Below, piece by piece: positions 50,821 to 59,178 of a DNA stretch of 64,000 nt. The DNA comes from Bradyrhizobium sp. 4. GTDB lineage: Bacteria > Pseudomonadota > Alphaproteobacteria > Rhizobiales > Xanthobacteraceae. Location of the stretch: the NCBI RefSeq assembly GCF_023100905.1, contig NZ_CP064686.1, forward strand, positions 5,456,001 through 5,520,000, in the 5' to 3' direction. The notes beneath the pieces were generated by a model. The model was given only the letters and a program-made list of their open reading frames with translations, was not told where the DNA came from and searched no databases. Numbering within the stretch: position 1 is the stretch's first letter; the number at the start of each line of letters is the position of its first letter. Position numbers and translations under genes: made by a program.

Positions 50821-51507
50821 ATGTGCAATCTCTATTCGATCACCACCAATCAGGCCGCGATAGCCGACCTCTTTCGGGTCGTCCGTCGCTATGAAGGAAA
50901 TCTGGCCCCGATGCCCGGCGTGTTTCCGGATTACCCCGCGCCGGTCATCCGCGACGCAGCCGGCGAGCGAGAGATGGTGCTGATGCGCTGGGGCATGCCG
51001 CCGCCGCCGCGTACCGGCGGCCCGCCCGTGACGAACATTCGCAACACCTCGTCGCCGCATTGGCGCGCGTGGCTCAAGCCGGAGCACCGCTGCCTCGTCC
51101 CGGTCAACAGCTTTGCCGAATACGCACCGGAGCCCAACCCGGAGACGAAGAAGAAAGACATCGTGTGGTTCGCGCTTTCGGAGGCTCGTCCGCTGTTCGC
51201 GTTCGCCGGCATCTGGACGACCTTCAATGGTGATCGCGGCTCGAAGTCGAAGCCCGTTCTGGGGCCGCATCAGGTGTACGGATTTCTGACAACGACGCCA
51301 AATGCAGTCGTTGAACCGATCCATCCGAAAGCAATGCCGGTGATCCTGACCTCAGCGGAGGAGCGAGAGGTTTGGCTGAGGGCGCCCTGGGATGAAGCCA
51401 AGGCGCTGCAGCGGCCGCTGCCCGACGAGAGTTTGAAGATCGTGGCGCGGGGAATCGAGAAAGAAGACGCCTTGACCGCGAACTTGCCGGCGTCCGAGCC
51501 GGGCTAA
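50821..51507 (+). CDS. SRAP (SOS response-associated peptidase/YedK-HMCES) protein
   Basis: A 228-residue SRAP protein. It starts MCNLYS, so Cys2, which becomes the N-terminal nucleophile, covalently traps abasic sites in single-stranded DNA. The conserved RWGMPPPP, the ARNIRN-like NIRNTSS and the EPIHPKAMPVIL His are in place. ATG 50821 is required to expose Cys2. The context with a LigD-type ligase suggests a small DNA-repair group. No LexA box (GTTC-N7-GTTC) was seen upstream. Confidence 0.88.
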   Translation: MCNLYSITTNQAAIADLFRVVRRYEGNLAPMPGVFPDYPAPVIRDAAGEREMVLMRWGMPPPPRTGGPPVTNIRNTSSPHWRAWLKPEHRCLVPVNSFAEYAPEPNPETKKKDIVWFALSEARPLFAFAGIWTTFNGDRGSKSKPVLGPHQVYGFLTTTPNAVVEPIHPKAMPVILTSAEEREVWLRAPWDEAKALQRPLPDESLKIVARGIEKEDALTANLPASEPG

Positions 51508-51739
51508 CGTCCGATTAGCGTGCGCTTCTGTCCAAAAGTGAACATTGCCTCAAGTTGAGTAACCCGCTCAAACCCTGAACCTGCTCACGCAATTTAATCC
51601 GCCGACATATCATATGCTGTGTCTCTCCCTCAAACGCGGGGCGTAAGCTTTATCCATCACCGCAAGGCAATTGGCGTCGACCGGTGATGAGAACGCCGAA
51701 AAAGCGCTCCCACCCCGCACACGAACGAGGGAGACGTGC

Positions 51740-51940
51740 ATGCCGACACGCCGACGATTCAAGCAGACCACGACACTCACCGAACGGCTGGCCGAGGAGG
51801 CCGCCCGGCTGCGCGAGGAAGCGCGCACGCTGGCACCGGGGCGCCGCCGCGAGATGCTGCTGCGCCGCGCGCGGCAGGACGAGACCGCCATGCACATCGA
51901 CGCCTGGCTGCAATCGCCAGGGCTGAGGGCACCGTCATGA
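51740..51940 (+). CDS. Small helical hypothetical protein, paralogue 1
   Basis: A 66-residue basic, helical protein. It shares its layout and end (LLRRARQDETAMHIDAWLQS PGLRAP) with the protein at 55516-55719 (LLRRARLAETSAHINDWLKS PGLQAP). A GAGGGAG site precedes the ATG. It overlaps the next gene by 4 nt. Function unknown. Confidence 0.65.
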   Translation: MPTRRRFKQTTTLTERLAEEAARLREEARTLAPGRRREMLLRRARQDETAMHIDAWLQSPGLRAPS

Positions 51941-52143
51941 TGCAGCAATATCGCGCCTATCTGGTCGGCGACAACGGCGTGTTCCGCTCCGCCGAGGCGT
52001 TCGAGGCCGCGTCGGATGCGAACGCCCTCACCTTCGCGCAGCAGTTCACGCGGCACGGCAAGGTGGAGGTCTGGCAGCTCGGCCGCAAGATCGCCGTGCT
52101 CGAGCCCGACTCCTACCCGCCGGAATTTCTCACGCGTCAATGA
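51937..52143 (+). CDS. Small hypothetical protein
   Basis: A 68-residue protein starting MMQQYRAYLVGDNGVFRSAE, probably a compact alpha/beta domain. It is coupled to the preceding gene (ATGA overlap) and overlaps the end of the DUF6894-like gene on the other strand by 7 nt. No domain is recognised with confidence. Confidence 0.6.
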   Translation: MMQQYRAYLVGDNGVFRSAEAFEAASDANALTFAQQFTRHGKVEVWQLGRKIAVLEPDSYPPEFLTRQ

Positions 52144-52406
52144 TCGCGTGATGTCGAGGGCGGCCTGAAGGTCTCGATCGCGAACGAGAACTTGACCTGC
52201 ATCACGGGACCTTTGGCATCGCGAACGTCGATCGCCATGGTCTGCCTGGCACCCGCGGGAGGCGCGGAGAGGATGGCATCGCGCGCCATGTCCGCGACCG
52301 ACTTGGCGGCCTCCGCCTGAACGGCGCGCGCGCTGGCCAGCTCCAACCCTTCCTCGTCGAGCGCTACACCGGTGTCGTCGCGCAGGTCGAAATAATATCG
52401 GGGCAT
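52137..52406 (-). CDS. DUF6894-like small protein (MPRYYFDL family)
   Basis: An 89-residue protein opening MPRYYFDLRDDTGVALDEEG, the hallmark of a family very common in Bradyrhizobium. The start at 52406 is fixed by this phrase. It converges with the gene on the + strand. Function unknown. Confidence 0.7.
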   Translation of the reverse strand: MPRYYFDLRDDTGVALDEEGLELASARAVQAEAAKSVADMARDAILSAPPAGARQTMAIDVRDAKGPVMQVKFSFAIETFRPPSTSRDH

Positions 52407-52728
52407 TGCAGCATCCTTTGCCCGTAATAGGCCCGAAGCGGACAAAGAGTTTCCGGCGGCCCCGAAAAAATCTGGTGGAATCAACGGGTTCCGGGAACCC
52501 GGGGTTTTCCCGACCTGCGCCTGCACTTCGCCTGCGTGTACCCATCTCAGGTCGATCCGGCAGGCAACGAGCGCCGGCCGCGCCGCCCCTCCCCCGTCAT
52601 CTCTCATTCCAACGAAGGAGGATTTCGCCTGCTGTGTGCGCGGCGTCACGGATGCACGCGCCATGTCCGCCTATCACTCATCCCACGACGACGGCATGAG
52701 ACAAAACAAACAACCAGACAGGTGGACC
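52407..52728. other. Intergenic gap without a supported gene
   Basis: I see no gene here. A perfect AGGAGG-like stretch (GAAGGAGG near 52612) is not followed by a convincing frame. The region separates two divergent genes and should hold their promoters, but no consensus element was found. Confidence 0.4.
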
Positions 52729-53289
52729 ATGACGAAGACCCTGATGATCACGAAGATGGCGGCAGCGATCGTGTTGGCCAGTGTTGCGGCAGGCGTTGCG
52801 AGCAGCTCGGCTCAGGCCGGCTGGGGCGAGAACGGACAGTACGGCAACGCGCCGCAGGCGCGGCCCCAGTTCGGTCCCCATTTCAACGGCTATGGCGGCA
52901 ACGGCGGCCAGCGCCCGGTCGTCTATCCCGGCCCCCGGCCGATGCCCCAGGTCGTCGTCTATCCGCGGCCCGCGCCGCCGGTCTATATCCCGCCGCAGGT
53001 CGTGGTCCGGCCGGTCCAGTATCCGGTTGTCGTGAACAGGCCGGTGTACGTTCCGACGCCGCAGGTGGTGGAGAAGACGGTGGTCGTGCAGCGGCCCGCC
53101 ACCGTGGTTGCGGCACCGGTCGCGGCGGCTGCGCCCACTCCGGTGGTCAACAACAACTGCAACTGCCTCGTGAAGGAATATCCGCAGGCCGGCGTCGTGG
53201 TGTTCAGGGATATCTGCACCAAGGAAAGCGCGACCTACACCAACCTGCCGCAGCAGACCACGCAGGCCGTGCTGCCGCCGACCCAGTAA
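52729..53289 (+). CDS. Secreted Pro/Val-rich protein
   Basis: A 186-residue protein with a signal peptide (MITKMAAAIVLASVAAGVAS, cleavage near AQAG), then a low-complexity Pro/Val/Tyr/Gly region with repeats such as YPRPAPPVYIPPQVVVRP, and a C-terminal part with three Cys (NNCNCLVKEY, DICTKE). It would be periplasmic or surface-bound. Function unknown. A strong hairpin at 53325-53354 follows it. Confidence 0.7.
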   Translation: MTKTLMITKMAAAIVLASVAAGVASSSAQAGWGENGQYGNAPQARPQFGPHFNGYGGNGGQRPVVYPGPRPMPQVVVYPRPAPPVYIPPQVVVRPVQYPVVVNRPVYVPTPQVVEKTVVVQRPATVVAAPVAAAAPTPVVNNNCNCLVKEYPQAGVVVFRDICTKESATYTNLPQQTTQAVLPPTQ

Positions 53290-53324
53290 TCGCGGGAGCC
53301 GGGCTCAGGATACGATGACCAAAT

Positions 53325-53354
53325 CGAACGCGGCAGCATCGCCTGCCGCGTTCG
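53325..53354 (+). terminator. Hairpin terminator after the secreted-protein gene
   Basis: A 12-bp perfect stem CGAACGCGGCAG / CTGCCGCGTTCG with a 6-nt loop, followed by a moderately T-rich stretch (TGTCTCTTCTT). Confidence 0.65.
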
Positions 53355-53403
53355 TGTCTCTTCTTGAAGCGAAAGCGACAGGGGCGAAACGACATTCGGC
53401 CCT

Positions 53404-53652
53404 TCACTCCTCCGCAAGCTTCCCGACGATATAGGCATCCACCGTCTCGGCGAACGAGCGCTGCACGCCGACCGCGGTCCCATGCTGGTCGAGCGCGTCG
53501 CGCTGGAGCACGCGCAGGCCGCGGCCGCGCATGCAGATTGGCGCCGTGTTCAGATATTGATCGATGGCGCCCTTCGCGAGCGGGATAGCCTTCGGGTCGC
53601 CCCTTGCGATCAGAAGCCGCAAGAGGCTCTGGCATTCGGCCAAACCTGGCAT
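53404..53652 (-). CDS. Small hypothetical protein
   Basis: An 82-residue protein, MPGLAECQSLLRLLIARGDP..., helical and with a conserved-looking PICMRGRGLRVLQRDALDQ segment. It lies 12 nt after the 32-residue gene and forms a two-gene operon with it. No family recognised. Confidence 0.55.
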   Translation of the reverse strand: MPGLAECQSLLRLLIARGDPKAIPLAKGAIDQYLNTAPICMRGRGLRVLQRDALDQHGTAVGVQRSFAETVDAYIVGKLAEE

Positions 53653-53664
53653 GGGATCAGCGCC

Positions 53665-53763
53665 TCACGCGCGCGATTTCGCCGGCCGCTTGACCGGCTG
53701 GGTGTGGGTGCCGAACAGCGCCAGCAAGAACGCGACTTCTTCCTTCGAACCGACCTGGATCAT
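53665..53763 (-). CDS. 32-residue small protein with strong ribosome site
   Basis: The frame starts MIQVGSKEEVAFLLALFGTH and ends in a basic tail (QPVKRPAKSRA). AAAAGGAGATCATC directly upstream is an excellent ribosome site. It is below the usual annotation threshold. Function unknown. Confidence 0.6.
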   Translation of the reverse strand: MIQVGSKEEVAFLLALFGTHTQPVKRPAKSRA

Positions 53764-53996
53764 GATGATCTCCTTTTCGCTAGGTTGGTCGGGCACAGCG
53801 GGCGGGGCGTTCGAGACAATCGGGTTTCAGCACTGTTTCAGGCGTGTTTCGTCGCGACGCGCGACATGGTCGTCTGAAATAGGAACAGCTGTTCGGGCCA
53901 AAGGTTATCGGTGCGTCGGTCCGGATGCACGACCGGCTACCCCCCACGGCCTCAGCTCCGCCCCCGGGCTGGGGCCGTTTCTTCCCCCGCGCAAAT

Positions 53997-54173
53997 TCAA
54001 CCCGAGCGCGCCTGGTTCTGGTCTCGCCTGGGCTTCTCCCAGGACAGCTTGTTGCAGCCGGAACACCGGAAGATCGCAATCGCCCCCTCGGGTGAACTCA
54101 CCGCGTCGATGAAGGTCATGGGCTTGTTGCACGCGGCACACATCGGCCGCTGCCTGGTATCTCGGTTCGCCAT
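53997..54173 (-). CDS. Small zinc-ribbon protein
   Basis: A 58-residue protein MANRDTRQRPMCAACNKPMT... with a second Cys pair CSGC 29 residues on (CxxC...CxxC), so probably one zinc site. No good ribosome site lies upstream of ATG 54173; an internal ATG at M11 is the alternative start. Function unknown. Confidence 0.55.
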   Translation of the reverse strand: MANRDTRQRPMCAACNKPMTFIDAVSSPEGAIAIFRCSGCNKLSWEKPRRDQNQARSG

Positions 54174-54286
54174 CCGCGCAAACGCGGGACGGAGCAGGAG
54201 GTTTCTATCGTTCTGCTCTTCGCTGTTCCTTAACGCCTGCGACCTAGTTTTTCCCGCGGCGCTTGAGAGGACGTGGGGTTCGCGTG

Positions 54287-55063
54287 ATGGCTGTGAAGTG
54301 TGCGGGATGTGCCGACGGGACCGAGCTCCCGTTCCAGTTCAAGATGGCGTTTCAGCCGATCGTCAACGTCGTCGAGCACCGCATCTGGGGCTATGAGGCC
54401 CTGGTGCGCGGTCCGAACGGCGAAAGTGCGCATAGCGTCCTTAGCCAGCTCACCGACCAGCAGCTCTATCGCTTCGACCAGGCCGCACGCGTGCTGGCGA
54501 TCGAAACCGCAGGCGCGCTGTTCGACGATCCGGAGGCGCGGCTCTCGATCAACTTCCTGCCGAACGCGGTCTACGAGCCGCGCGCATGCATCCAGAAATC
54601 GCTGGAGGCCGCGCGCCGCGCGAGCTTTCCGACCTCGAATTTGATGTTCGAATTCACCGAGAACGAGCGGATCAGCGATCCCGCCCATATCGAAAACATC
54701 GTCCGCGCCTACAAGGCCTTCGGGTTCTGGACCGCACTGGACGATTTCGGCGCGGGCTATGCCGGCCTCAGCCTGCTTGCGCGGTTGCAGCCGAACCTGA
54801 TCAAGATCGACATGGAGCTCGTGCGAGACATCCAGCTCAGCCATCCCAAGCAGGTGATCGTCGCCTCGGTGGCCGCGATCGCGCGCGAGCTCGATATCAC
54901 CGTGCTGGCCGAAGGCGTCGAGAGCGAGGCCGAGCTCACTTCCTTGCGGGCCGCCGGCATCGCGCTGTTCCAGGGTTACTATTTCGCCAAACCAGGCTTC
55001 ATGTCGCTGCCGCAGGTTGCGGGACTCCAGCGGCTGGATGTCTCGATCGCAAGTGCCTCGTGA
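54287..55063 (+). CDS. EAL-domain cyclic-di-GMP phosphodiesterase
   Basis: A 258-residue stand-alone EAL protein. The signature is EALVRG (near residue 43), and the catalytic and metal residues are present: N in SINFLPN, E in FEFTENE, DDFGAGYAG, K in LIKIDMEL, E in AEGVES and Q in FQGYYFAKP. It should hydrolyse c-di-GMP. The first ~20 residues hold three Cys (VKCAGCADG) of unknown role. No sensory domain or GGDEF is attached. Confidence 0.87.
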   Translation: MAVKCAGCADGTELPFQFKMAFQPIVNVVEHRIWGYEALVRGPNGESAHSVLSQLTDQQLYRFDQAARVLAIETAGALFDDPEARLSINFLPNAVYEPRACIQKSLEAARRASFPTSNLMFEFTENERISDPAHIENIVRAYKAFGFWTALDDFGAGYAGLSLLARLQPNLIKIDMELVRDIQLSHPKQVIVASVAAIARELDITVLAEGVESEAELTSLRAAGIALFQGYYFAKPGFMSLPQVAGLQRLDVSIASAS

Positions 55064-55082
55064 AGAACGGTGGACGAGGTCT

Positions 55083-55259
55083 CTATTGTTCTGGAGGCTC
55101 GGGATGCCAAATCTTCGGCACCTGGTGCTGAAGCAGCGCCATTGACGCCGCGATCTGCTCCCGGGAACGGCGCAGCATCTGCGGCGTCGTTTGGCTTCCA
55201 TCAAGCTGATGCGTTTTCTGCCGGTCGAGATACGCCTCGAATTCCTTGCTGGTGAGCAT
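55083..55259 (-). CDS. Small hypothetical protein
   Basis: A 58-residue charged, helical protein (MLTSKEFEAYLDRQKTHQL...). ATG 55259 follows a GGGAG site. It converges with the EAL gene. Function unknown. Confidence 0.55.
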   Translation of the reverse strand: MLTSKEFEAYLDRQKTHQLDGSQTTPQMLRRSREQIAASMALLQHQVPKIWHPEPPEQ

Positions 55260-55515
55260 GACAAGCTCCCGTCTTCCTGCTCGATGGGCGAAGTAGGTCA
55301 AGAGATGATTGCGGACAGTTCAGAAGTGAACTTAACGAGACCGGCGACCAGATACGGCAGCACGCGAGACCATGCATGTCTCCATCGACTTGGGCTGCTG
55401 TTTAACCCACGGCCATCGAAGGCATATTGAAAAGCACATAATTTGTTCCGAGCAGGGAACTGAACTTACCGTTTTCAGTTTTGGAGTCGTCGTCAACAGC
55501 TCAGGAGCGTGCGTC

Positions 55516-55719
55516 GTGATCGGACATCGCCGCAGAGTGAAGCATACTCGTTCCCTGGAAGAGCGACTGGCCGAACTGGCCGCCAAGTTCAAAGACCTGG
55601 CCAATCAATTACCCGCAGGCGCGGAGCGCGACAGTCTTCTCAGGCGGGCACGCCTGGCGGAGACGTCCGCGCACATCAACGATTGGTTGAAGTCCCCAGG
55701 CTTGCAGGCGCCAAAGTAA
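55516..55719 (+). CDS. Small helical hypothetical protein, paralogue 2
   Basis: A 67-residue paralogue of the protein at 51740-51940, with the same SLEERLAEL opening and LLRRARLAETSAHINDWLKS end. The GTG start has AGGAG upstream. Function unknown. Confidence 0.6.
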   Translation: MIGHRRRVKHTRSLEERLAELAAKFKDLANQLPAGAERDSLLRRARLAETSAHINDWLKSPGLQAPK

Positions 55720-55737
55720 TGCCATCGGCCCGGTATG

Positions 55738-55941
55738 TCATGGGTGATCGGATCGTGCGCGCTTCTGCGTGACGAGGCGCAGCGCGATGCCGTGCTGCCA
55801 GGCGCGCACCCTCACCGCCGCTTCGCTGCGACCAAGCTCGCCGGCGATCTCGTCCGGCCGCCAGCCGGCTTCGGCCAGCGCCTTCAGCCGCTCGTGCTCT
55901 TCCGTTGTCCACTTCTTCAACAACGGGTAGCGTGATTGCAT
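55738..55941 (-). CDS. Small Myb/SANT-like DNA-binding protein
   Basis: A 67-residue protein with a single helix-turn-helix of the Myb/SANT or GcrA type: KKWTTEEHERLKALAEAGWR and DEIAGELGRSEAAVRVRA. This pattern is common in small alphaproteobacterial regulators. The ATG at 55941 (MQSRYPLLKK) is the likely start. It probably binds DNA; its targets are unknown. Confidence 0.65.
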   Translation of the reverse strand: MQSRYPLLKKWTTEEHERLKALAEAGWRPDEIAGELGRSEAAVRVRAWQHGIALRLVTQKRARSDHP

Positions 55942-56077
55942 GGTCGGAAGCTGTCTCGCCTTGCGTGGTCGATGCAGACGAAAAGCGCGCGAAACAAGCG
56001 AAGTTCCTATGCGGCGTTCCTCTGCGACCCGCAAAAGGCCATCCCGCAGATGGGGCCGACGCTGGGGACCCCCTCAC

Positions 56078-56254
56078 TCAGATCCATACGTCCTCGCGGC
56101 ACGAGTCGCAGCGATAGATCAGGATCGAGCAATCGCGCCTCACGTCGAAGATCGAGGTCAGGCAGCGCGTCCCCCTCTCGCATTTGGGGCAGGCCGGCCC
56201 CGGCCTGAAATGCTGATCCGGCCTCGTTGCCGGGCCCTGCTGTTCGCTGCTCAT
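56078..56254 (-). CDS. Small zinc-ribbon protein
   Basis: A 58-residue protein with CPKCERGTRCL and YRCDSCREDVWI, two Cys pairs 24-27 residues apart, probably one zinc. ATG 56254 follows GGGATGAG. Function unknown. Confidence 0.6.
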   Translation of the reverse strand: MSSEQQGPATRPDQHFRPGPACPKCERGTRCLTSIFDVRRDCSILIYRCDSCREDVWI

Positions 56255-56342
56255 CTCATCCCTCATTGGAGGACCGAGTTCCTAAGTGCCAAAGTGGACA
56301 TTCGTTCCAATGGCGGGCGGTGCTTCCGATAGAAGCGAGGGC

Positions 56343-56636
56343 CTAGACGCGCCATGATCGCGCGCGCTGGTCATGGGCTTTGTCCTGAACCATCAAGCGG
56401 GTTTGTCCTGAACGATCAAGCCGGCTTGCTGTTGGCGGGCTCCCCCCCCCCCGCAGTTCGTCCAGGCTTTCGAGTGTGGAGATGCGCGCGGCGCGGCGGG
56501 CCAGTTCGTCGTAATTTTCCGCCACCTTGCGCAGCACGTCCCGCGTCTCGGGATATTCGCAATTGTCCGCCTTGGTGCGGAATTCTTCCGCCCGCATCCG
56601 CCAGTACCGCGGAGGGTGCATCCGCTCGGCGCCCAT
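56343..56636 (-). CDS. Small hypothetical protein with G11 tract near its 3' end
   Basis: A 97-residue protein: the first ~60 residues (MRAEEFRTKADNCEYPETRD, then VLRKVAENYDELARRA) look like a family common in Bradyrhizobium. The rest is read through a run of 11 G and a 20-bp repeated segment, and is probably not native. A tract length change would alter the C-terminus. Confidence 0.55.
   Translation of the reverse strand: MGAERMHPPRYWRMRAEEFRTKADNCEYPETRDVLRKVAENYDELARRAARISTLESLDELRGGGSPPTASRLDRSGQTRLMVQDKAHDQRARSWRV
56379..56421. repeat. Two imperfect 20-bp direct repeats next to a C11 tract
   Basis: TTTGTCCTGAACCATCAAGC (56379-56398) and TTTGTCCTGAACGATCAAGC (56402-56421) differ at one base, with a 23-nt period. 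A run of 11 C follows at 56442-56452. Confidence 0.75.
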
Positions 56637-56906
56637 GGGCCACTCCCCTCAGTTGGTCCAATTGTTCAGGTTCGTTAATGGAGAGCGCGTCCAACAGTTC
56701 CCGCGCAGATATTCCATTCCCGCCCGCACGTCCAGATTGCGCAGCAAACTGCAGCCGACGGCGGCATCCTGCGGGACGAGCCAACTTTAGTTCAAATGCA
56801 GCAGGGAGAATTCGGCAGGACGCAATGGGTTCGCGCCATGCTGGGACGCGTCCCTTGACAGGTCCCTTGCGACAGACGCAAGGGGGATAGCTCGGAGAGA
56901 TCGTCG

Positions 56907-57092
56907 ATGTATGTCGTCGCCGCCGCATTGCTGGTGCTGTCCGGACTGTTCTACTCCGCGAGCCATCACGAGATCGGCTCGTTTGGCGTCACCATGTGCA
57001 CCTATGGCAGTGCGTTCTGCGACAACCCGCTGATCGTCTTTTCCGGCGCCGCGCTGGCCGGCGCCTGGGGCATGTTCGTCAGCATCAAATAA
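56907..57092 (+). CDS. Small two-segment membrane protein
   Basis: A 61-residue protein with two hydrophobic segments (residues 2-19 and 42-59) separated by a loop containing two Cys (MCTYGSAFCDN), which could pair in the periplasm. ATG has GGAGAG upstream. Function unknown. Confidence 0.65.
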   Translation: MYVVAAALLVLSGLFYSASHHEIGSFGVTMCTYGSAFCDNPLIVFSGAALAGAWGMFVSIK

Positions 57093-57230
57093 TCCCGACC
57101 GCACTCTCTGCGGGACGAACACCTTGCTGGTGTCCGTAATACGGGGGTTGCGGAATGCGCGACAGCCGTCCATGGCCGCCCGGTTGCGCCCGGGGATGCG
57201 CGCCAAAGCGGGCACCGGGTATTCTCCGAT

Positions 57231-57266
57231 GATGAACTTATACAGGTGTTTTGCCCGACGAGTCGA
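57231..57266. repeat. Degenerate copy of the small-RNA promoter element
   Basis: GGTGTTTTGCCCGACG is shared with the promoter spacer of copies A-C, but the -35 (TCGACT) is altered and no hairpin follows. It lies between a membrane-protein gene and the Nramp-type gene. Confidence 0.45.
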
Positions 57267-57375
57267 AGGCGATTAGCTTTATCCGAATTGGATGAGGCGC
57301 CCGCTCACCCCGGCTCGGGAACCTTGTTTCCTGCTTAGCATTTGTGAAGGACGCGCCCGACCGAGGTCCTCCTGC

Positions 57376-58662
57376 ATGACCGACAGTGCCCTCACCCCTG
57401 CGAAATCCGCGCCGACGCTGTTGCAGAGGCTGGGGCCGGGTCTCGTCACCGGGGCGGCCGACGACGATCCGTCCGGCATCGCCACCTATTCGCAGGCCGG
57501 CGCGCAATTCGGATACGGACTGCTCTGGACGGTGTTTCTGACCACGCCGTTCATGATCGCCATCCAGCTCGTCAGCGCCCGGATCGGCCGCGTCACCGGC
57601 AAGGGGCTCGCCGCCAACGTCATGCAGATCGCGCCGCGCTGGGCGGTGCTGTCGCTGGTCGCCATGCTCGTCGCCGCCAACACCTTCAACATCGCCGCCG
57701 ACATCGCGGCGATGGCGGAGGCGCTGTCGCTGGTGATCGGCGGCCTCAACCACGAGCACGCGCTGATCTTCGCGGCGGGCTCGACCCTGCTGCAGGTGTT
57801 CCTGCCCTATCGGCGCTATTCGCCGGTGCTGAAATTTCTCACCTTGGCGCTGTTCGCCTATGTCGCGACCGCCTTCACCGTCAAGATCCCGTGGAGCACG
57901 GCGCTGCTCGCGGCGGTGTGGCCGAAGACGAATGTCAGCGCCGACTATTTCATGATGGTCGTCGCCGTGCTCGGCACCACGATCAGCCCGTATCTGTTCT
58001 TCTGGCAGGCCTCGCAGGAGATCGAGGAGATGAACCAGGGCAAGCGCGACAAGCCGCTGCGCGAGCTCAAGCGCGGCGGCAGTCCGGAGCTGGCGCGCAT
58101 CAGGTCCGACACCATCGCCGGCATGCTGCTCTCGAACGGCATCGCCTTCTTCATCATCCTCACCACCGCGTCGGTGCTGCACGCGAATGGCGTCACCAAC
58201 ATCAATTCGGCGACGGAGGCCGCCGAAGCGCTGCGGCCGCTCGCCGGCGACTTCACCTTCGCCCTGTTCGCGACCGGCATCATCGGCACCGGCCTGCTCG
58301 CGATTCCGGTGCTGGCGGGCTCGGCCGCTTACGGCGTGGCGGAGATCTTCGGCTGGCGCGCGACGCTGGAAGCGAAGCCCGACGAGGCGGTCGGCTTCTA
58401 CACCATCATCGCCGCGGCAACCATCATGGGCTTCGGACTCGGTTTCACCGGCATCGATTCGATCCACATGCTGGTCTGGAGCGCCGTGCTCAACGGCATC
58501 GTCGCCGTTCCGATCATGGCCATGATGATGCTGATCGTCTCGAGCAAGGCGATCATGGGCCGCTTCAAGGGCCGCTCTTGGCTGGTCGCGCTGGGCTGGC
58601 TCGGCACCGCGCTGATGGCGCTGGCCGTGCTCGCTCTGCTCGGCTCGTCCGCGATCGGCTGA
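57376..58662 (+). CDS. Nramp-related divalent metal transporter
   Basis: A 428-residue inner-membrane transporter with about eleven segments of the Nramp family. The first-helix motif that is DPGN in classic Nramp reads DDPSG here, and the sixth-helix metal motif (normally MPH) reads TTISPYLFFW, without the Met that gives transition-metal preference. This matches the divergent branch sometimes linked to Mg or other hard ions. ATG 57376 (MTDSALTPAK) is chosen. It converges on the small frame ending at 58674. Confidence 0.82.
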   Translation: MTDSALTPAKSAPTLLQRLGPGLVTGAADDDPSGIATYSQAGAQFGYGLLWTVFLTTPFMIAIQLVSARIGRVTGKGLAANVMQIAPRWAVLSLVAMLVAANTFNIAADIAAMAEALSLVIGGLNHEHALIFAAGSTLLQVFLPYRRYSPVLKFLTLALFAYVATAFTVKIPWSTALLAAVWPKTNVSADYFMMVVAVLGTTISPYLFFWQASQEIEEMNQGKRDKPLRELKRGGSPELARIRSDTIAGMLLSNGIAFFIILTTASVLHANGVTNINSATEAAEALRPLAGDFTFALFATGIIGTGLLAIPVLAGSAAYGVAEIFGWRATLEAKPDEAVGFYTIIAAATIMGFGLGFTGIDSIHMLVWSAVLNGIVAVPIMAMMMLIVSSKAIMGRFKGRSWLVALGWLGTALMALAVLALLGSSAIG

Positions 58663-58673
58663 CCAGCCTTTCA

Positions 58674-58775
58674 CTAACCTTGCGACAAGGCTGCTGATAT
58701 CTGCGAGGCGATGACGAGGGCCGCGAACACGGCCGGCACGCTGATGAAGCGCAGAAATTGGTCGATCGAAAGCAT
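58674..58775 (-). CDS. 33-residue membrane small protein
   Basis: MLSIDQFLRFISVPAVFAAL and a further hydrophobic tail: one membrane segment. A strong GGGGGAGA site precedes the ATG. Function unknown. Confidence 0.55.
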   Translation of the reverse strand: MLSIDQFLRFISVPAVFAALVIASQISAALSQG

Positions 58776-58816
58776 CGCTGTCTCCCCCAAGACAAAAAGC
58801 ATCTCCGCCCGCCGCG

Positions 58817-58927
58817 CTATTCCACCCCGTGCGCGACGTGCTGATCGGCCGTCAGAAACTGATCGGAAATGGCGGCTCCACCCATCGTGAGCAGCGCCAG
58901 GATCGAAATCACAGCCAGAAATTTCAT
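58817..58927 (-). CDS. 36-residue signal-like small protein
   Basis: MKFLAVISILALLTMGGAAI followed by SDQFLTADQHVAHGVE. It looks like a signal peptide plus a short tail. There is no good ribosome site, so support is modest. Confidence 0.4.
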   Translation of the reverse strand: MKFLAVISILALLTMGGAAISDQFLTADQHVAHGVE

Positions 58928-59178
58928 GGCCGGAGGGTCGATCCCGATTGTGGCCAAAAACGTCAAAGCATGGTCCCTTTTCAGGACGATCCCGGGAAAG
59001 ATCATGGCTGTCCCCACCGGATTCCCCAACCTTCCCGCCGAAGAAAGGCGGCAAAGCGCCCCCGGCGCAGCTCCGCGGGCTTCACTGCGCAGGGCCATTA
59101 GCTTAACAGTTGCGGCTGGAGCGGGGCTTGCGAGCCGGCCAAACAAAAAAAGGACCCAGCCGGGTCACAGGGAGCGAC

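Noticed and set aside
56416..56928. 170-codon reverse frame overlapping the poly-G gene
   Set aside because: A short coding-like stretch (ARELLDALSINEPEQLDQL) is present, but there is no start with a ribosome site and it overlaps the better supported frame.
57238..58674. 478-codon reverse frame opposite the Nramp-type gene
   Set aside because: Highly charged, no motif, and wholly antisense to a clear membrane transporter.
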